In this document: positions 39,247-48,408 of the stretch, piece by piece
How the letters are laid out: each line of letters opens with the position of its first letter
Numbering within the stretch: the first letter of the stretch is position 1
DNA from: Endozoicomonas sp965198415
GTDB taxonomy: Bacteria > Pseudomonadota > Gammaproteobacteria > Pseudomonadales > Endozoicomonadaceae
Direction: 5' to 3'
Length of the DNA: 64,000 nucleotides
NCBI GenBank assembly: GCA_965198415.1
Contig: CBDAPN010000031.1
Coordinates: forward strand, 124,001 to 188,000
The notes under the pieces: generated by a model
Databases searched by the model: none
Seen by the model: only the letters and a program-made list of their open reading frames with translations
What the model was told of the DNA's origin: nothing
Position numbers and translations under genes: made by a program

Positions 39247-40437
39247 TTACCCTACCGTACGAATGATTGATATTTGATCAATGTGCACTCGCATTTTCTC
39301 AGTCGCAATCTCTACCCAGATATATTCAGCGTCCGTGTCTTTACGATCCAGGCAGATCAGACCCACTTGGCCACTTTGCAGCTTGACTTCAATGCCAAAC
39401 ATGCCGGGCCGGCCATCCCGGAAAAGCATTCCATCATCGTCGTCATCGTCTGAGGGGGTTGGTTCTTCCGCACTCAATGTAGAATGAGCACTCTCCGCTC
39501 CAGAGGCGTTGTCAATGGCACTGCGTTCAACAGACTTTTGTTCCAGCGGCTCATCAATTGCCAGTTCGTTCAACCCCGCAGGTTGGATGTTTTCAGATGC
39601 TTGCGCTTCCAGCTGTGAAAAATTTTGCACATGTGCAAAATTTTTATGGCGAGCGTTGGTGGGCGATGCCTCTGCTTTTGTTGATGCGGGTATATCTGCT
39701 TTGCCCACCGCTTTACCAATACGCCCTTCTTCTTTTACAAAGTTGCTGCTTTGCTTCCGTGAAAGGCCTGTCTGAGGTACCGATTGGCAAAGACCCTTAA
39801 CCCGTTCAGGGTTCATGCTGTAGAGTTTGGTCAGGTTGTTTAGCGTTTGAACATCGGAGATGACACCGTTTAGGTAGAGCTGTTTCACACACTCAGGCAT
39901 CTCCAGTAACTTTAGATGGCGCGTTATAAATGCGTCATTCTTGGCCATTTTTTTAGCAATAGCACCTTGGTTCATACCGCCGTCTTTCAACTCTTTTATG
40001 GCGACAGCAATTTCTAAAGGTTTTAATTTTTTCCGAATAATGTTTTCTGCCAGCTCACCAAGGACAATCTCTATTTCACTGAGCACCTGAGTTTCAATAA
40101 TGGCTTTGATCTTAATGCCCTTCAGCTTCGCTGCACGCCAGCGACACTCCCCCTTCTGTATTTCAAATTTGCCGTCTTTATTGGCGGGAGAAACCACAAT
40201 CGGTTGAATCTGCCCCAGCTCAACCATGGATGCCCCGAGCTCTTCAATATGGGCCGAATCAAACTCCGTGCGAACCTGCCTTTTGTTGATTACCTGATCG
40301 GTATTCAGTTCCAGAATGCTGTTTTCATCAATAACAGGCTCACCACTGATCAGTTTGCTTATATCAATGGCGGGTTTGCTAGCCGGTGAGTGGGCATGTT
40401 TGCTGGATTTTTTCTTAATGGCTTTGGTGAAGCTCAT
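39247..40437 (-). CDS. parB: ParB/KorB-family partition protein
   Basis: 396 aa. The N-terminal ParB domain shows QVRTEFDSAHIEELGASM, the GECRWRAAKLKG box (the GxxRxxA nucleotide/DNA motif) and ELAENIIRKKLKPLEIAVAI. A KorB-type helix-turn-helix follows (GAIAKKMAKNDAFITRHLKL). After an acidic, poorly conserved linker (residues 260-330) comes a C-terminal KorB-like SH3 part (LQSGQVGLICLDRKDTDAEY). Partition proteins of this type bind centromere palindromes and work with ParA. One copy of the TTTTGCACATGTGCAAAA palindrome lies inside this gene, encoding FAHVQNF. It starts one nucleotide after the parA stop, hence translational coupling. Confidence 0.88.
   Translation of the reverse strand: MSFTKAIKKKSSKHAHSPASKPAIDISKLISGEPVIDENSILELNTDQVINKRQVRTEFDSAHIEELGASMVELGQIQPIVVSPANKDGKFEIQKGECRWRAAKLKGIKIKAIIETQVLSEIEIVLGELAENIIRKKLKPLEIAVAIKELKDGGMNQGAIAKKMAKNDAFITRHLKLLEMPECVKQLYLNGVISDVQTLNNLTKLYSMNPERVKGLCQSVPQTGLSRKQSSNFVKEEGRIGKAVGKADIPASTKAEASPTNARHKNFAHVQNFSQLEAQASENIQPAGLNELAIDEPLEQKSVERSAIDNASGAESAHSTLSAEEPTPSDDDDDDGMLFRDGRPGMFGIEVKLQSGQVGLICLDRKDTDAEYIWVEIATEKMRVHIDQISIIRTVG
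39618..39645. promoter_or_regulatory. palindrome TTTTGCACATGTGCAAAA, site 1 (inside parB)
   Basis: A perfect palindrome of 28 bp with core at 39623-39640, embedded in parB coding sequence. One of five identical cores in the window. Candidate binding site (parS or KorB-type operator) for the ParB/KorB protein encoded here. Confidence 0.7.
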
Positions 40438-40438
40438 G

Positions 40439-41233
40439 TTATGCCTCCATCCGGCTCAAAATCTCAGAAACCAAGGCGTCATATTGCTTGGCTTGAGCGC
40501 ATTTGGGATCGTATTCAGACATCGATTTCTGAAGAGCGTTTGCTTCCCACACTTTCTTTGACTGGGTGACGTGCGTGGCAAGAATGAAGTCGCCGAATTT
40601 GCCCTGCAGCTGCTCCAGAAAGTGACGTTCAACCAGAACATCGCGGCCATCAACACTGTTACAAAAGATACCGAGAACACCCAAATCCTGATTAAGATTT
40701 TTCTTGATGTTCATGGCCGTCTCTATTAGCTGTTCTATCCCCTTCACAGAGTAATCGTCCAAGACGGTTGGGATGAACATGTAGTCCGCAGCCATAAGTG
40801 CCGAGGTCATCATCGTTCCAAAAGACGGCAAACAATCGATAATGATGTAGTCATACTCAGAGAAGCTTTGCACTTGATGTTTGAACTCAAACCCGGCTTC
40901 AACAATGTCTTTGTTGGATATTTCTGCAAGATGTTTTGAGCTGCCAATCACTGAAAGCGACTCGCTATAAACAAAAGGCGATGCCTTCTCCTCTCCTAGG
41001 TAAAGCTGGATCGTGTTGGACCGTCCCGTGATCATCCGACCGTCTTCATTGAAACTGAGGATTTCTTCAGGCAGATCATCACCAAAAATGGTTCGGGTGC
41101 TGTTGCCTTGTGAGTCATTATCAATCAGAAGCACACGCTTGCCTCTTGATGCGATACCTTTTGCAATGTTTGTGCTGGAGGTCGTTTTGCCAACTCCGCC
41201 TTTCTGATTAACGACCGCAATCGTTTTTGCCAT
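40439..41233 (-). CDS. parA: ParA/IncC-like partition ATPase
   Basis: 264 aa. A deviant Walker A motif lies at the very N-terminus (QKGGVGKTTSSTNIAKGIAS, residues 10-29), then VLLIDNDSQGNST (A' motif) and YDYIIIDCLPSFGTM (Walker B). No N-terminal helix-turn-helix, so this is the short ParA form, as in IncC or chromosomal Soj. It moves or positions plasmid DNA bound by ParB using ATP hydrolysis on the nucleoid. AGGA lies 7 nt before the ATG. It leads the operon parA-parB-winged helix-KorB-like. A second, unrelated ParA of the P1 type lies at 45717. Confidence 0.92.
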   Translation of the reverse strand: MAKTIAVVNQKGGVGKTTSSTNIAKGIASRGKRVLLIDNDSQGNSTRTIFGDDLPEEILSFNEDGRMITGRSNTIQLYLGEEKASPFVYSESLSVIGSSKHLAEISNKDIVEAGFEFKHQVQSFSEYDYIIIDCLPSFGTMMTSALMAADYMFIPTVLDDYSVKGIEQLIETAMNIKKNLNQDLGVLGIFCNSVDGRDVLVERHFLEQLQGKFGDFILATHVTQSKKVWEANALQKSMSEYDPKCAQAKQYDALVSEILSRMEA

Positions 41234-41616
41234 GTTCGGTTCCTGTGTCTGCTGCGCTATGTGAGTATGGTATCAATTTATGACTCATTTAATACGTTGT
41301 TTTTTCTGTGTTTCCACTTCGATCGTTTTTAAATGCCCAAGCGCTTTCTGTTCTTAACTCAGGCATGGCCGCTATCCTTTTGCTTATCTGCACTTCCCTT
41401 TAAGAATCTAAATTATCCATCGCCCGTTTTTCAAACTCATACCGTGGTTTGACGGAGAGTGAGTCTTCATTTGTGTCCCGTGACACAAAATGCTTGAGCC
41501 TGAAGGTATCGAATTCAGCATAACTCACCCAAACAGGCCGAACTCAAAACGGTTAAGAGGCCAGAAATCTCTTGTTTGTGTTCTGACAAATCAAAATACC
41601 CTACTGAGCAGCTTCA

Positions 41617-41637
41617 AACTATGCAATCAACCTAGAG
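41617..41637 (-). repeat. iteron-like sequence, reverse orientation
   Basis: On the minus strand this reads TAGGTTGATTGCATAGT, matching the origin iteron consensus TAWAGGTTTRTTGCAYA with few changes. It lies 30 bp from palindrome site 2. Confidence 0.45.
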
Positions 41638-41662
41638 CTTACGTACGTGTTAATGCGGCACC

Positions 41663-41688
41663 GATTTTTTGCACATGTGCAAAAAATC
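41663..41688. promoter_or_regulatory. palindrome TTTTGCACATGTGCAAAA, site 2
   Basis: Perfect 26-bp palindrome (core 41667-41684) upstream of parA, fitting an autoregulatory operator or a centromere site. Confidence 0.7.
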
Positions 41689-42097
41689 ACTAGAGACTAC
41701 CGAGTGCAACAAGCGTTAAAATCCTCCGCTTGACCATAGCGTGCAGTGCTTTCAGTGACGTGTGAGAACGTCAGCTGAAGCAAGTAGCATTTGACCCAAC
41801 CTGAATAACAGCGGTGCTTGAGGTGGTCAGTTAACGTTGATAAAATGATAACGTGATAAAATGCATCATATATTATAAAGCATCAATAACAGGGTCTATG
41901 AGTCTGGCACTAACCCGTACTGCTCCCAAACAGCCGTATTTTATATTCATCGCCTTCTGCTGCCATAAGACACCTCTTATTAACACCGGGTTTCAAACGG
42001 GTCTTCAGCTCCAGAAGACAGTTTAAGGGCATTGTTTGCTTGTCTATTGCCACATACTCTTTGCTGAACCTTTATCGAACACGACACTCGTCTTCTC

Positions 42098-42118
42098 TAA
42101 CTATGCAGTTAACCTATA
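42098..42118 (-). repeat. iteron copy upstream of rep, reverse orientation
   Basis: The minus strand carries TATAGGTTAACTGCATAGTT, identical to the iteron at 43931. Placed 400 bp before the rep start, it may let Rep repress its own gene. Confidence 0.55.
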
Positions 42119-42197
42119 GTGCCAATTTTGATGGCTCTTGGTACTTGGTGTGGAATGAATACCAGCAGAACACTGTCAGGCATGGACGTCACAGAGC

Positions 42198-42241
42198 AGC
42201 CACTGCTGAATTTTGCACATGTGCAAAATTCAGCAGTGGCT
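42198..42241. promoter_or_regulatory. palindrome TTTTGCACATGTGCAAAA, site 3 (44-bp perfect palindrome)
   Basis: The core (42211-42228) is extended on both sides by GCCACTGCTGAA and its exact inverse to a 44-bp perfect palindrome without loop. It is the most symmetric of the five sites and lies in the rep/par control region. Confidence 0.75.
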
Positions 42242-42515
42242 TTACCTAAACCGGCATCGGCCAGTGATCTTGTCCTGCCCGGTCGGTGTGAATACACCGT
42301 ATATTGCGAAAACGCCAGCAGACGCTCCAGTAGAAACCGGTCTAAGATTACCAGACCACAACCATTAGGCTGGGTGGTGGGGGCATCAGAACAGCAAAGG
42401 TCCGAGTCGCCCTTATCAGTACCGATCTCTGACAGCTTATGAGAAGTGTAATCGCCGTTCAAAAGCAGTACTCTTGCTGCTTACTTCTAATAATAACTAC
42501 GACTGTTGCTTTCTC

Positions 42516-43589
42516 ATGAGTGATAAAGACACGAAAGAAAAAAGTAGTATGACAACTGATAAACGATTGGATGAATCCAAGGTCAGCACAAATCGGCAGA
42601 TGCAGTTATTTTCCCTGCCAACGGTGATAGACAAAAACTACTCCAATCTGATCGACATTTACGATGCATTGGACAAGTACAGTTATGGCCGTGGCAAACG
42701 CGGGAAGCGAGTCCGCAGTATTGCCGATTCGATTCGCAATACCGTAACGTACCTTAACAAACGCAAGATTCTGGCCACCGTTCGCGCAGCGAACATAACG
42801 GATAAAAAAGGGAATCCTGTGCTGGTCTTTCCCGGCGAAAGAGAAGAGCGCGTGGAGGAAGCGTTACGAAAACTCGCCGTTGAAGGCAGAGGCGTTTTTA
42901 TAGACGGCAGCGCTGGTGTAACTTTCACCCTGTACGGATTGCAAAAAGAGTTAAAAAGCCGTGGGCACACCTACTCCATCGATGAACTCAAAGAAGCCAT
43001 TTTGATTAACCGCAGGGCCACTCTGGAAGTATCCACTGAAGACGGTTCGGCACTGGTTGACTCCGGTTTTTTTGAGGCGGTTGGCCTGGTTACGAAGAAA
43101 GAATACCAAAAAGACGCTAAAGCCCATTGTTACGTGCGGTTTAACCCGCTGGTGACAGAGTCAATCGTTCGACTGACCTACCGCCGATACGACTATGCGC
43201 GCAGCATGAAGATTACTTCTCCTCTGGCGTTGTACCTGTTTAAGAGAATGAGTTTGTATTTCACTCAGGCCGGTATCAACACACCGTACACCCCGAATCT
43301 GGTGTCATTTCTGTCACAAAGCCCAAGAGGGCTGTCTGTTCGCATGGGGGATAACGTGCGGGCTATGACCAATGCCCTTGAAGCCCTGATCAAGCAAAAG
43401 GTGGTAGCCACCTATGAATTTGAACGGGTAAAAGAGAGCCGCAAAATTATTGATGTCCGTTACAAGATTTACCCTCATGAACAGTTCGTTCAGCAGCAAT
43501 GCTCAGGAAACAAGGTAAAAAACGACACCCAGACCAAACTCAACGGCATCACGTTCAGTTCAACGGCAGAAGGAGTGCTTTTCTACTAA
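42516..43589 (+). CDS. plasmid replication-initiator-like protein, copy 1
   Basis: 357 aa from ATG 42516. A winged-helix-type plasmid protein. The C-terminal half (SPLALYLFKRMSLYFTQAGI, then a long helix NVRAMTNALEALIKQKVVAT and ISVRYKIYP-like IIDVRYKIYPHEQF) resembles the DNA-binding part of TrfA-like initiators. The family match is from general pattern, not a decisive motif. Strong context supports it: an iteron origin with DnaA boxes begins 250 bp downstream and iterons lie upstream. An almost identical gene of exactly the same length lies inverted at 49685-50758; the two differ mainly in the last 25 residues. Confidence 0.6.
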   Translation: MSDKDTKEKSSMTTDKRLDESKVSTNRQMQLFSLPTVIDKNYSNLIDIYDALDKYSYGRGKRGKRVRSIADSIRNTVTYLNKRKILATVRAANITDKKGNPVLVFPGEREERVEEALRKLAVEGRGVFIDGSAGVTFTLYGLQKELKSRGHTYSIDELKEAILINRRATLEVSTEDGSALVDSGFFEAVGLVTKKEYQKDAKAHCYVRFNPLVTESIVRLTYRRYDYARSMKITSPLALYLFKRMSLYFTQAGINTPYTPNLVSFLSQSPRGLSVRMGDNVRAMTNALEALIKQKVVATYEFERVKESRKIIDVRYKIYPHEQFVQQQCSGNKVKNDTQTKLNGITFSSTAEGVLFY

Positions 43590-43844
43590 GAGGCATGGTC
43601 CGCTTTTCACTTCACAATACCTTCTATCTTTACGCTGATTGCCGGGCTTGTGCCTCTGTCGTAGGTAACCCCGCAATCACCTATCCGAGACCGAACATTC
43701 AATTGCGCCTCCTCTTGTTTCATCGGATGACAACGAAAACAGCCGTACAGTCCGAGGACAAACGTCTTACTGCTTATCTACCAATTGAGCCAAGGAATCA
43801 ACGTCAAATCTGTCTATTTTTTAATCAAGTTTCAGCGGAAAACA

Positions 43845-44230
43845 TAAAGGTTTGATGCACAATAACCTATAGGACAACTGCATTTTTAATGAAATCCTAG
43901 AGGTTAAGGGCACAATTAGAGCAGCTAAGTTATAGGTTAACTGCATAGTTATTGTTTTATCCACAGTTCCTGTGGGTATTCCAGTGGATAGAACAAGAAT
44001 TAGTTGTGAATAGCTGAAGGATAAAATGGGCAGTTATAGGTTTGTTGCAGAAAACCCTAAAGGTTTATTGCACAAAAACATAGAGGTTTGTTGCATCGTG
44101 TTATTCATCAAAACCCCCTTGGAATATAGGCTGTGGCTACTTATCCACTGGGCTAACCAGTTATATAACCAGTTACTATCCATATAACCAGTATTATATT
44201 TATATAATAAATATAATAAGTAAGTCAGGG
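43845..44230. other. iteron-type plasmid replication origin (oriV)
   Basis: Seven iteron-like direct repeats (consensus TAWAGGTTTRTTGCACA) start at 43845, 43868, 43898, 43931, 44035, 44058 and 44081. Pairs 1-2, 5-6 and 6-7 are spaced by exactly 23 bp. A perfect DnaA box TTATCCACA is at 43957-43965 and a near-perfect one TTATCCACT at 44141-44149. An AT-rich stretch with three TAACCAGT repeats (44154, 44166, 44185) and a run of A/T follows, fitting the DNA-unwinding element. With the rep gene upstream, this is a textbook iteron origin; only its activity is unproven. Confidence 0.85.
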
Positions 44231-44286
44231 TTACAGCATTGAAGCCAAAAAAATGAGACTCAAATACTTAATCTCATTAAGCCTTA

Positions 44287-44304
44287 TTTTGCACATGTGC
44301 AAAA
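44287..44304. promoter_or_regulatory. palindrome TTTTGCACATGTGCAAAA, site 4
   Basis: Core palindrome 60 bp beyond the AT-rich end of the origin. Same 18 bp as the other four sites; the flanks are not further symmetric. Confidence 0.65.
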
Positions 44305-44620
44305 ATCAGATAAACCACCTTATCAAACACAGTGCAAAAACGTTTCGTGTCAGGCCGGTTACTATTTGCCGCCTTCGTCAACGGCAAGCTTGTTGATAAT
44401 AGCCACAAGCGTAACCTAGATGGTGAAGAGCATACTCACCTTATCGCCCTTGCCTGTTCACCACCCCTATAGAGGAGGTTCTGGATCTTTACCAGCAACC
44501 TTGCGACCCAAACCGTCCTATTAGTTTTTCTCGACGGAAACCGGTCATTTAAGGACGTCTACCCAAGCCCAGCCATCTACAGCCTATTCTACTCCCGCAT
44601 TTATCATGCCGGAGATTACC
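44305..44620. other. spacer between origin and IS66 remnant
   Basis: No gene or clear structure seen; probably degraded IS66 end and origin flank. Confidence 0.4.
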
Positions 44621-45360
44621 GTGGCTACAGAAACAAACCGACCCAAACGACTCAGCCAAAGCCAGTGGCAAACTCTTATCATCGAACAACAAAACGGCCC
44701 TGCCACTCAATCCGAGTTTTGCCGATCCAAAGGACTCCCCGGCAACGTCATTCTGCGGATGCGTCAGGGATATGCTCTTCCCTGAATCCGGTGTCCGAGT
44801 GTGGTTATGTACTCAGCCAACCGATATGCGTAAGTCCTATGATGGTCTGTCGGCACTGGATACACCACTTCAGGAACTCTGTTCTGTCAAGCAGCAGTTC
44901 AACTGGTTTAAACGGCAGGTGTTTGGTGAAAAGTCCGAAAAGCGACTGACCATTGATAACCCTGACCAGAGGGACTTTGGTGAGATTTTCGCCAAGCCAA
45001 AGGCACTGTCGCCCCCTGAAACAGAAACCATCACCTACGAACGACGCAAGAAACACACGTTCTGAAGATTACGTCACCGCTCAAGGGCTTCGCTTTGACG
45101 AACAGGTGCCCGTTGAAGTTATTGAACTGCCAGCACCGGAGGCACTCTGAGCCGAACGACACTGACCAATCTGGTCTAAAGAAGCATTAAGTTACTCAAA
45201 CCAGTACATGACACATCAAGCCATTACAGACTTCAAAGGCGTATTGCTCACCAATGGCTACGGTGTTTATGACAGTTACTGCAAAAAACACCCTGAAATC
45301 ACACAGGTTCAGTGCTGGGTGCACTGCCGCAATTCGTCGTGCCAATTCGTTGATAACCCG
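44621..45360 (+). pseudogene. decayed IS66-family element (tnpA/tnpB/tnpC fragments)
   Basis: GTG 44621 with GGAG before it opens a 54-aa TnpA fragment (LSQSQWQTLIIEQQNGPATQ, SEFCRSKGL). It ends by overlapping a TnpB start (44772: VRVWLCTQPTDMRKSYDGLS). After 28 residues TnpB is joined in frame to the N-terminus of TnpC (FNWFKRQVFGEKSEKRL, NPDQRDFGEIF), so internal deletions have fused the three genes. Further TnpC pieces follow in other frames (VPVEVIELPAPEAL, and LLTNGYGVYDSYCKKHPEIT at about 45240). IS66 elements normally have three intact genes; this one cannot transpose. It lies between the origin and the second partition operon. Confidence 0.8.
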
Positions 45361-45716
45361 CTCTGGCCCCTATATTGAGCTCTGCTGTAACGAAACTGCC
45401 TGATAGGTGTGGACGACCCGACGGCTTATTGCCTGAAAATTCTCGAAACCCGTTGTGCCAAAGCAAATCACGACCCGCCTGCGTCAAAGCAGTCTGGAGA
45501 AGCCGACGGATGACAGTTGGGCAAAGGGAGAGGCGGTCGAAAGCTGGGCGTGATTGAGCGCAGAGCATGACTGACGGCCCAACTCAGGCATTGCCCCCTT
45601 TTTTTGCATTCCCCCCCTGCGACTGTAATAATCAGCCAATGTGTCAATTATCAACTTCATGTGCTGGTTTATAGAACCCATGCAAACAAACCGGCACATA
45701 CTGGAAGACAAATACC
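45361..45716. other. degraded sequence before second par operon
   Basis: No gene recognised. Probably the tail of the IS66 remnant and then the promoter region of the parA gene at 45717. Base composition begins to rise in GC here. Confidence 0.4.
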
Positions 45717-46934
45717 ATGAGAAAAGATGCCAAAAGGCAGATGGAACGCTTTAAACGCCGTTCAGAGCGGATGTTGCACAAGCTGGTTCGGGATATCGAC
45801 AAACAAAAACAGGAGTTGGGTCTGGGCGGCTATTACCGCACCTACAGCAAGGGCGAGTTAACCAGCGAACTGGGTATTTCCAAACGCATCGCCGAAACCA
45901 CCCTCAACACCATGCAGGAAAGCGGCATCGCCCTGCACCGTGATGAGAACAAAGCGACCCGCCCCTACAAACTGACCATTGAAGACGTGGCCGAGTTCTA
46001 TAAATTCCGTGGCGTACCCAAGCTAAGAGATCAATACGACAAAGCCTGGGTGGTGTTTATTGGCAACTTGAAAGGCGGTATCAGTAAAACCGTCAGCACT
46101 GTATCCATTGCTCATGGTATGAGAACCCACCCCATGCTGCTTAAGCATGATCTGAGAATCTTGGTGGTCGATCTGGACCCCCAGTCCTCGGCCACCATGT
46201 TTTTGTCCCACAAACACTCCGTCGGCCTGGTCGAGACCACCGGGGTTCAGGCCATTTTGCAGAACCTGTCCACCGAAGAGATCAAAGAGCACTTTATCAT
46301 CCAGACCCAGGTACCCGGGGTCGATGTCCTGCCCGCCTCCATTGACGACGGCTTTACCGCGGCGTTATGGGAAGAGCTCTGCGCTGAACACCTACCCGGC
46401 ATCAACCCCAACGAAGCGTTGCGGGACTGCCTGATCCAAAAACTGGAAGGTGATTACGACTTTATCTTCCTCGACACCGGCCCGCATCTCGACGCGCTAC
46501 TGAAACAGTGCGTGGTTGCCGCTGACATGCTGGTGACACCCATCGCCCCGGCCCAGGTGGATTTCCACTCCTCCCTGCGCTACACCTCGCGCATTCCGGA
46601 TATCGTCCGCATGATCGAGAACAGCGGCACCGAGGTGCGTTACCACACCAACATTCCCATGATGACCAAGCTGGCTAACAAGAAAGACCAGCTGGTTGCC
46701 TACAGTCAGGCTAAAGAAGTATTTGGTGGCGACATCCTTGACGCCACCTTTCCCCGTCTGGATGCCATGGAACGCTGTGGTGAGACGTTCGACACCGTGA
46801 TCACCATACCGCCTTCCAATTACGACGGTTCCAAGGACGCCCTAAAGCGTGCCAGTAACTCAGTGTACGAAGTTTCTCTGGCGCTGTTTGAACGCATCGA
46901 GTTTATTCGCTCAGAATTTCAGGAGAACTCATAA
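45717..46934 (+). CDS. parA: P1/SopA-type ParA partition ATPase
   Basis: 405 aa, the long type Ia ParA. Residues 1-100 hold a helix-turn-helix region (ELTSELGISKRIAETTLNTM) used for autorepression. The ATPase follows with a P1-style deviant Walker A, NLKGGISKTVSTVSIAHGM (K119-T125), the A' motif LRILVVDLDPQSSATMFL and Walker B YDFIFLDTGPHLDALL. With the adjoining parB it forms a second partition system, unrelated in type to the short ParA at 40439. GC content is visibly higher than in the neighbouring IS and rep regions, suggesting a separate origin. The parB start follows its stop codon immediately. Confidence 0.92.
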   Translation: MRKDAKRQMERFKRRSERMLHKLVRDIDKQKQELGLGGYYRTYSKGELTSELGISKRIAETTLNTMQESGIALHRDENKATRPYKLTIEDVAEFYKFRGVPKLRDQYDKAWVVFIGNLKGGISKTVSTVSIAHGMRTHPMLLKHDLRILVVDLDPQSSATMFLSHKHSVGLVETTGVQAILQNLSTEEIKEHFIIQTQVPGVDVLPASIDDGFTAALWEELCAEHLPGINPNEALRDCLIQKLEGDYDFIFLDTGPHLDALLKQCVVAADMLVTPIAPAQVDFHSSLRYTSRIPDIVRMIENSGTEVRYHTNIPMMTKLANKKDQLVAYSQAKEVFGGDILDATFPRLDAMERCGETFDTVITIPPSNYDGSKDALKRASNSVYEVSLALFERIEFIRSEFQENS

Positions 46935-47927
46935 ATGGCTCGAGTGACAGTTGGCAGAACCATGGGGATCGAGGACGATGCCCTGTACGATGATATTGAT
47001 CTGGCTGAGTGTGAAGTCACCCTGCAAGACCCGCACGGCAAGGATCGCACCCTGTACTTTAACTCGATCCGAGTCAAGGCGGGCAAGGTAAAAAGCGCTA
47101 CCTTTGTCAACGGCGACATCAATGGTCGTGACCAGAACACCCTGACCCCGGAGTCGGTGGCCGATATCACTCGCACCATTAAAACCCACCAGTGGTTTCC
47201 CGCCATCGGACGCTTCAGCGACGGTGGCAAAATAGAAATCCTCGACGGTTCAAGACGTCGACTGGCCGCCATCGAAGCCAAAGCCGGGCTGAATATACTG
47301 GTGGCAGAGGCCGATACCGAACTGACGACGGACGACGCCCGGACCATTGCCCGGGAAGTACAGACCGCCCGGGAACACTCCATTCGTGACCTCGGTGTCA
47401 GCCTTCTGCCCCTGTGGGAAGGCGGTATGAAACAGGCTGATATTGCCAAAGCACGACAACTGTCCGTTGCCAAGGTTAATCGGGCGTTGACCGCGGCGCG
47501 GGTACCCCTGGCGATGATCAAAGTCTTTCCCGACCCCAACGAACTGTCGCATCCCAACTACAGCGAGCTGCTCCGATACAGCGAAATGCTCAGTGACAAA
47601 GGCATCGAGCTGCCCGATGTGCTGGAACTGGTAAACGACAACAAACAGGATATTCTGCAAGAAGATCTGCGCGCCGATGAGATCAAAACCCGGCTGATGG
47701 CGTCATTCAAAGACAACCTGAAATACGTGCTGTCGATACCTGATCCGGTCAAGACCAGAACCACCCACTACTTTTCCTTTAACAACAAAAACCAGTTTGC
47801 CCGCAAACGCACCAAAGGTCGGGCGTTTGCCTATGAGTTTGGCTATATGCCCAGGGGCGTTCAGAACGAGCTGGATAAGGCCATTGAAGAAGTGCTGAAC
47901 CGGCATTACGAAGAGGCCAAAAACTAA
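46935..47927 (+). CDS. parB: P1-type ParB partition protein
   Basis: 330 aa, starting directly after the parA stop (TAAATG), so the two are translationally coupled. The N-terminal part has the ParB box GGKIEILDGSRRRLAAIEAK. The centre carries a helix-turn-helix (GMKQADIAKARQLSVAKVNR). A C-terminal basic segment (NKNQFARKRTKGRAFAYEFG) would be the dimer/DNA-binding part of P1 ParB-like proteins. It would bind its own parS site and connect the plasmid to ParA. A clean intrinsic terminator follows at 47963-47989, marking the end of the operon. Confidence 0.9.
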   Translation: MARVTVGRTMGIEDDALYDDIDLAECEVTLQDPHGKDRTLYFNSIRVKAGKVKSATFVNGDINGRDQNTLTPESVADITRTIKTHQWFPAIGRFSDGGKIEILDGSRRRLAAIEAKAGLNILVAEADTELTTDDARTIAREVQTAREHSIRDLGVSLLPLWEGGMKQADIAKARQLSVAKVNRALTAARVPLAMIKVFPDPNELSHPNYSELLRYSEMLSDKGIELPDVLELVNDNKQDILQEDLRADEIKTRLMASFKDNLKYVLSIPDPVKTRTTHYFSFNNKNQFARKRTKGRAFAYEFGYMPRGVQNELDKAIEEVLNRHYEEAKN

Positions 47928-47962
47928 AATTCCTCATCGGCAATACAGGCTGCAAGACCTTG

Positions 47963-47989
47963 GCTGCAAAGGGATTGCAGCTTTTTTTT
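47963..47989 (+). terminator. intrinsic terminator of the second par operon
   Basis: GCTGCAA (47963-47969), loop AGGGA, TTGCAGC (47975-47981), then eight T. It lies 35 bp after the parB stop. Confidence 0.85.
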
Positions 47990-48123
47990 AGGGGTTATTT
48001 CAGGTTGAAATCCTCAAACAGAGTGTTCCTGCGCAGGCATCTCCACCCCACCTTGACATCAAGATGCAAATAAGGGAGGCATTGATGCTGCCTTGCGTCC
48101 GAAAGAAGAACAGCGATGAAGTA

Positions 48124-48387
48124 TGACACGAAAAAACCTTAGCCAATCAAGTAGTCAGTGATGATGAGTGGCAAGTGCTCTGGTTGAAAATGGAGAGTAA
48201 GCGATTGCCGAATGACCCACCACCACTGATCTGGTTATTTCAGACCATAGCCAAACTAGGTGGTTGGTGCGATTCGAAGCAAACAGGTCGACCTGGCTGG
48301 TTAGCTGTTTGGAAGGGTTGGGCAAAGCTACAGGGCTACGTTGAAATCTTGCGCATGGCGCGCCAGCTCTGGGATGTCGAGATGTGA
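48124..48387 (+). pseudogene. IS4/Tn5-like transposase C-terminal fragment
   Basis: Only the last 85 or so codons remain. LPNDPPPLIWLFQTIAKLGG, then GRPGWLAVWKGWAKLQGYVE matches the C-terminal segment of IS4-family (Tn5-like) transposases. The catalytic core is absent and no start codon or inverted repeat is seen upstream. It is a relic between the par terminator and the methyltransferase gene. Confidence 0.7.
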
Positions 48388-48408
48388 TAAAGAGATAGGT
48401 GCTGAAAG

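Larger units (their letters stand above)
41234..42515. promoter_or_regulatory. control region between parA and rep copy 1
   Basis: No gene recognised in 1.3 kb. It holds two palindrome sites (41663-41688 and 42198-42241), two iteron-like sequences in reverse orientation (AACTATGCAATCAACCTAGAG at about 41617; 42098-42118, identical over 21 bp to an iteron at 43930), and an inverted repeat TTTGTGTC-ccgt-GACACAAA at 41470-41489. This is the expected content of a divergent par/rep regulatory region. Confidence 0.6.

Noticed and set aside
42683..42970. Antisense frame in rep copy 1 (and its equivalent at 50304-50591)
   Set aside because: Present in both only because the rep genes are identical; no independent evidence.
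45375..45557. Short frames between the IS66 remnant and parA
   Set aside because: Mutually overlapping on both strands with no start signals; degraded DNA.
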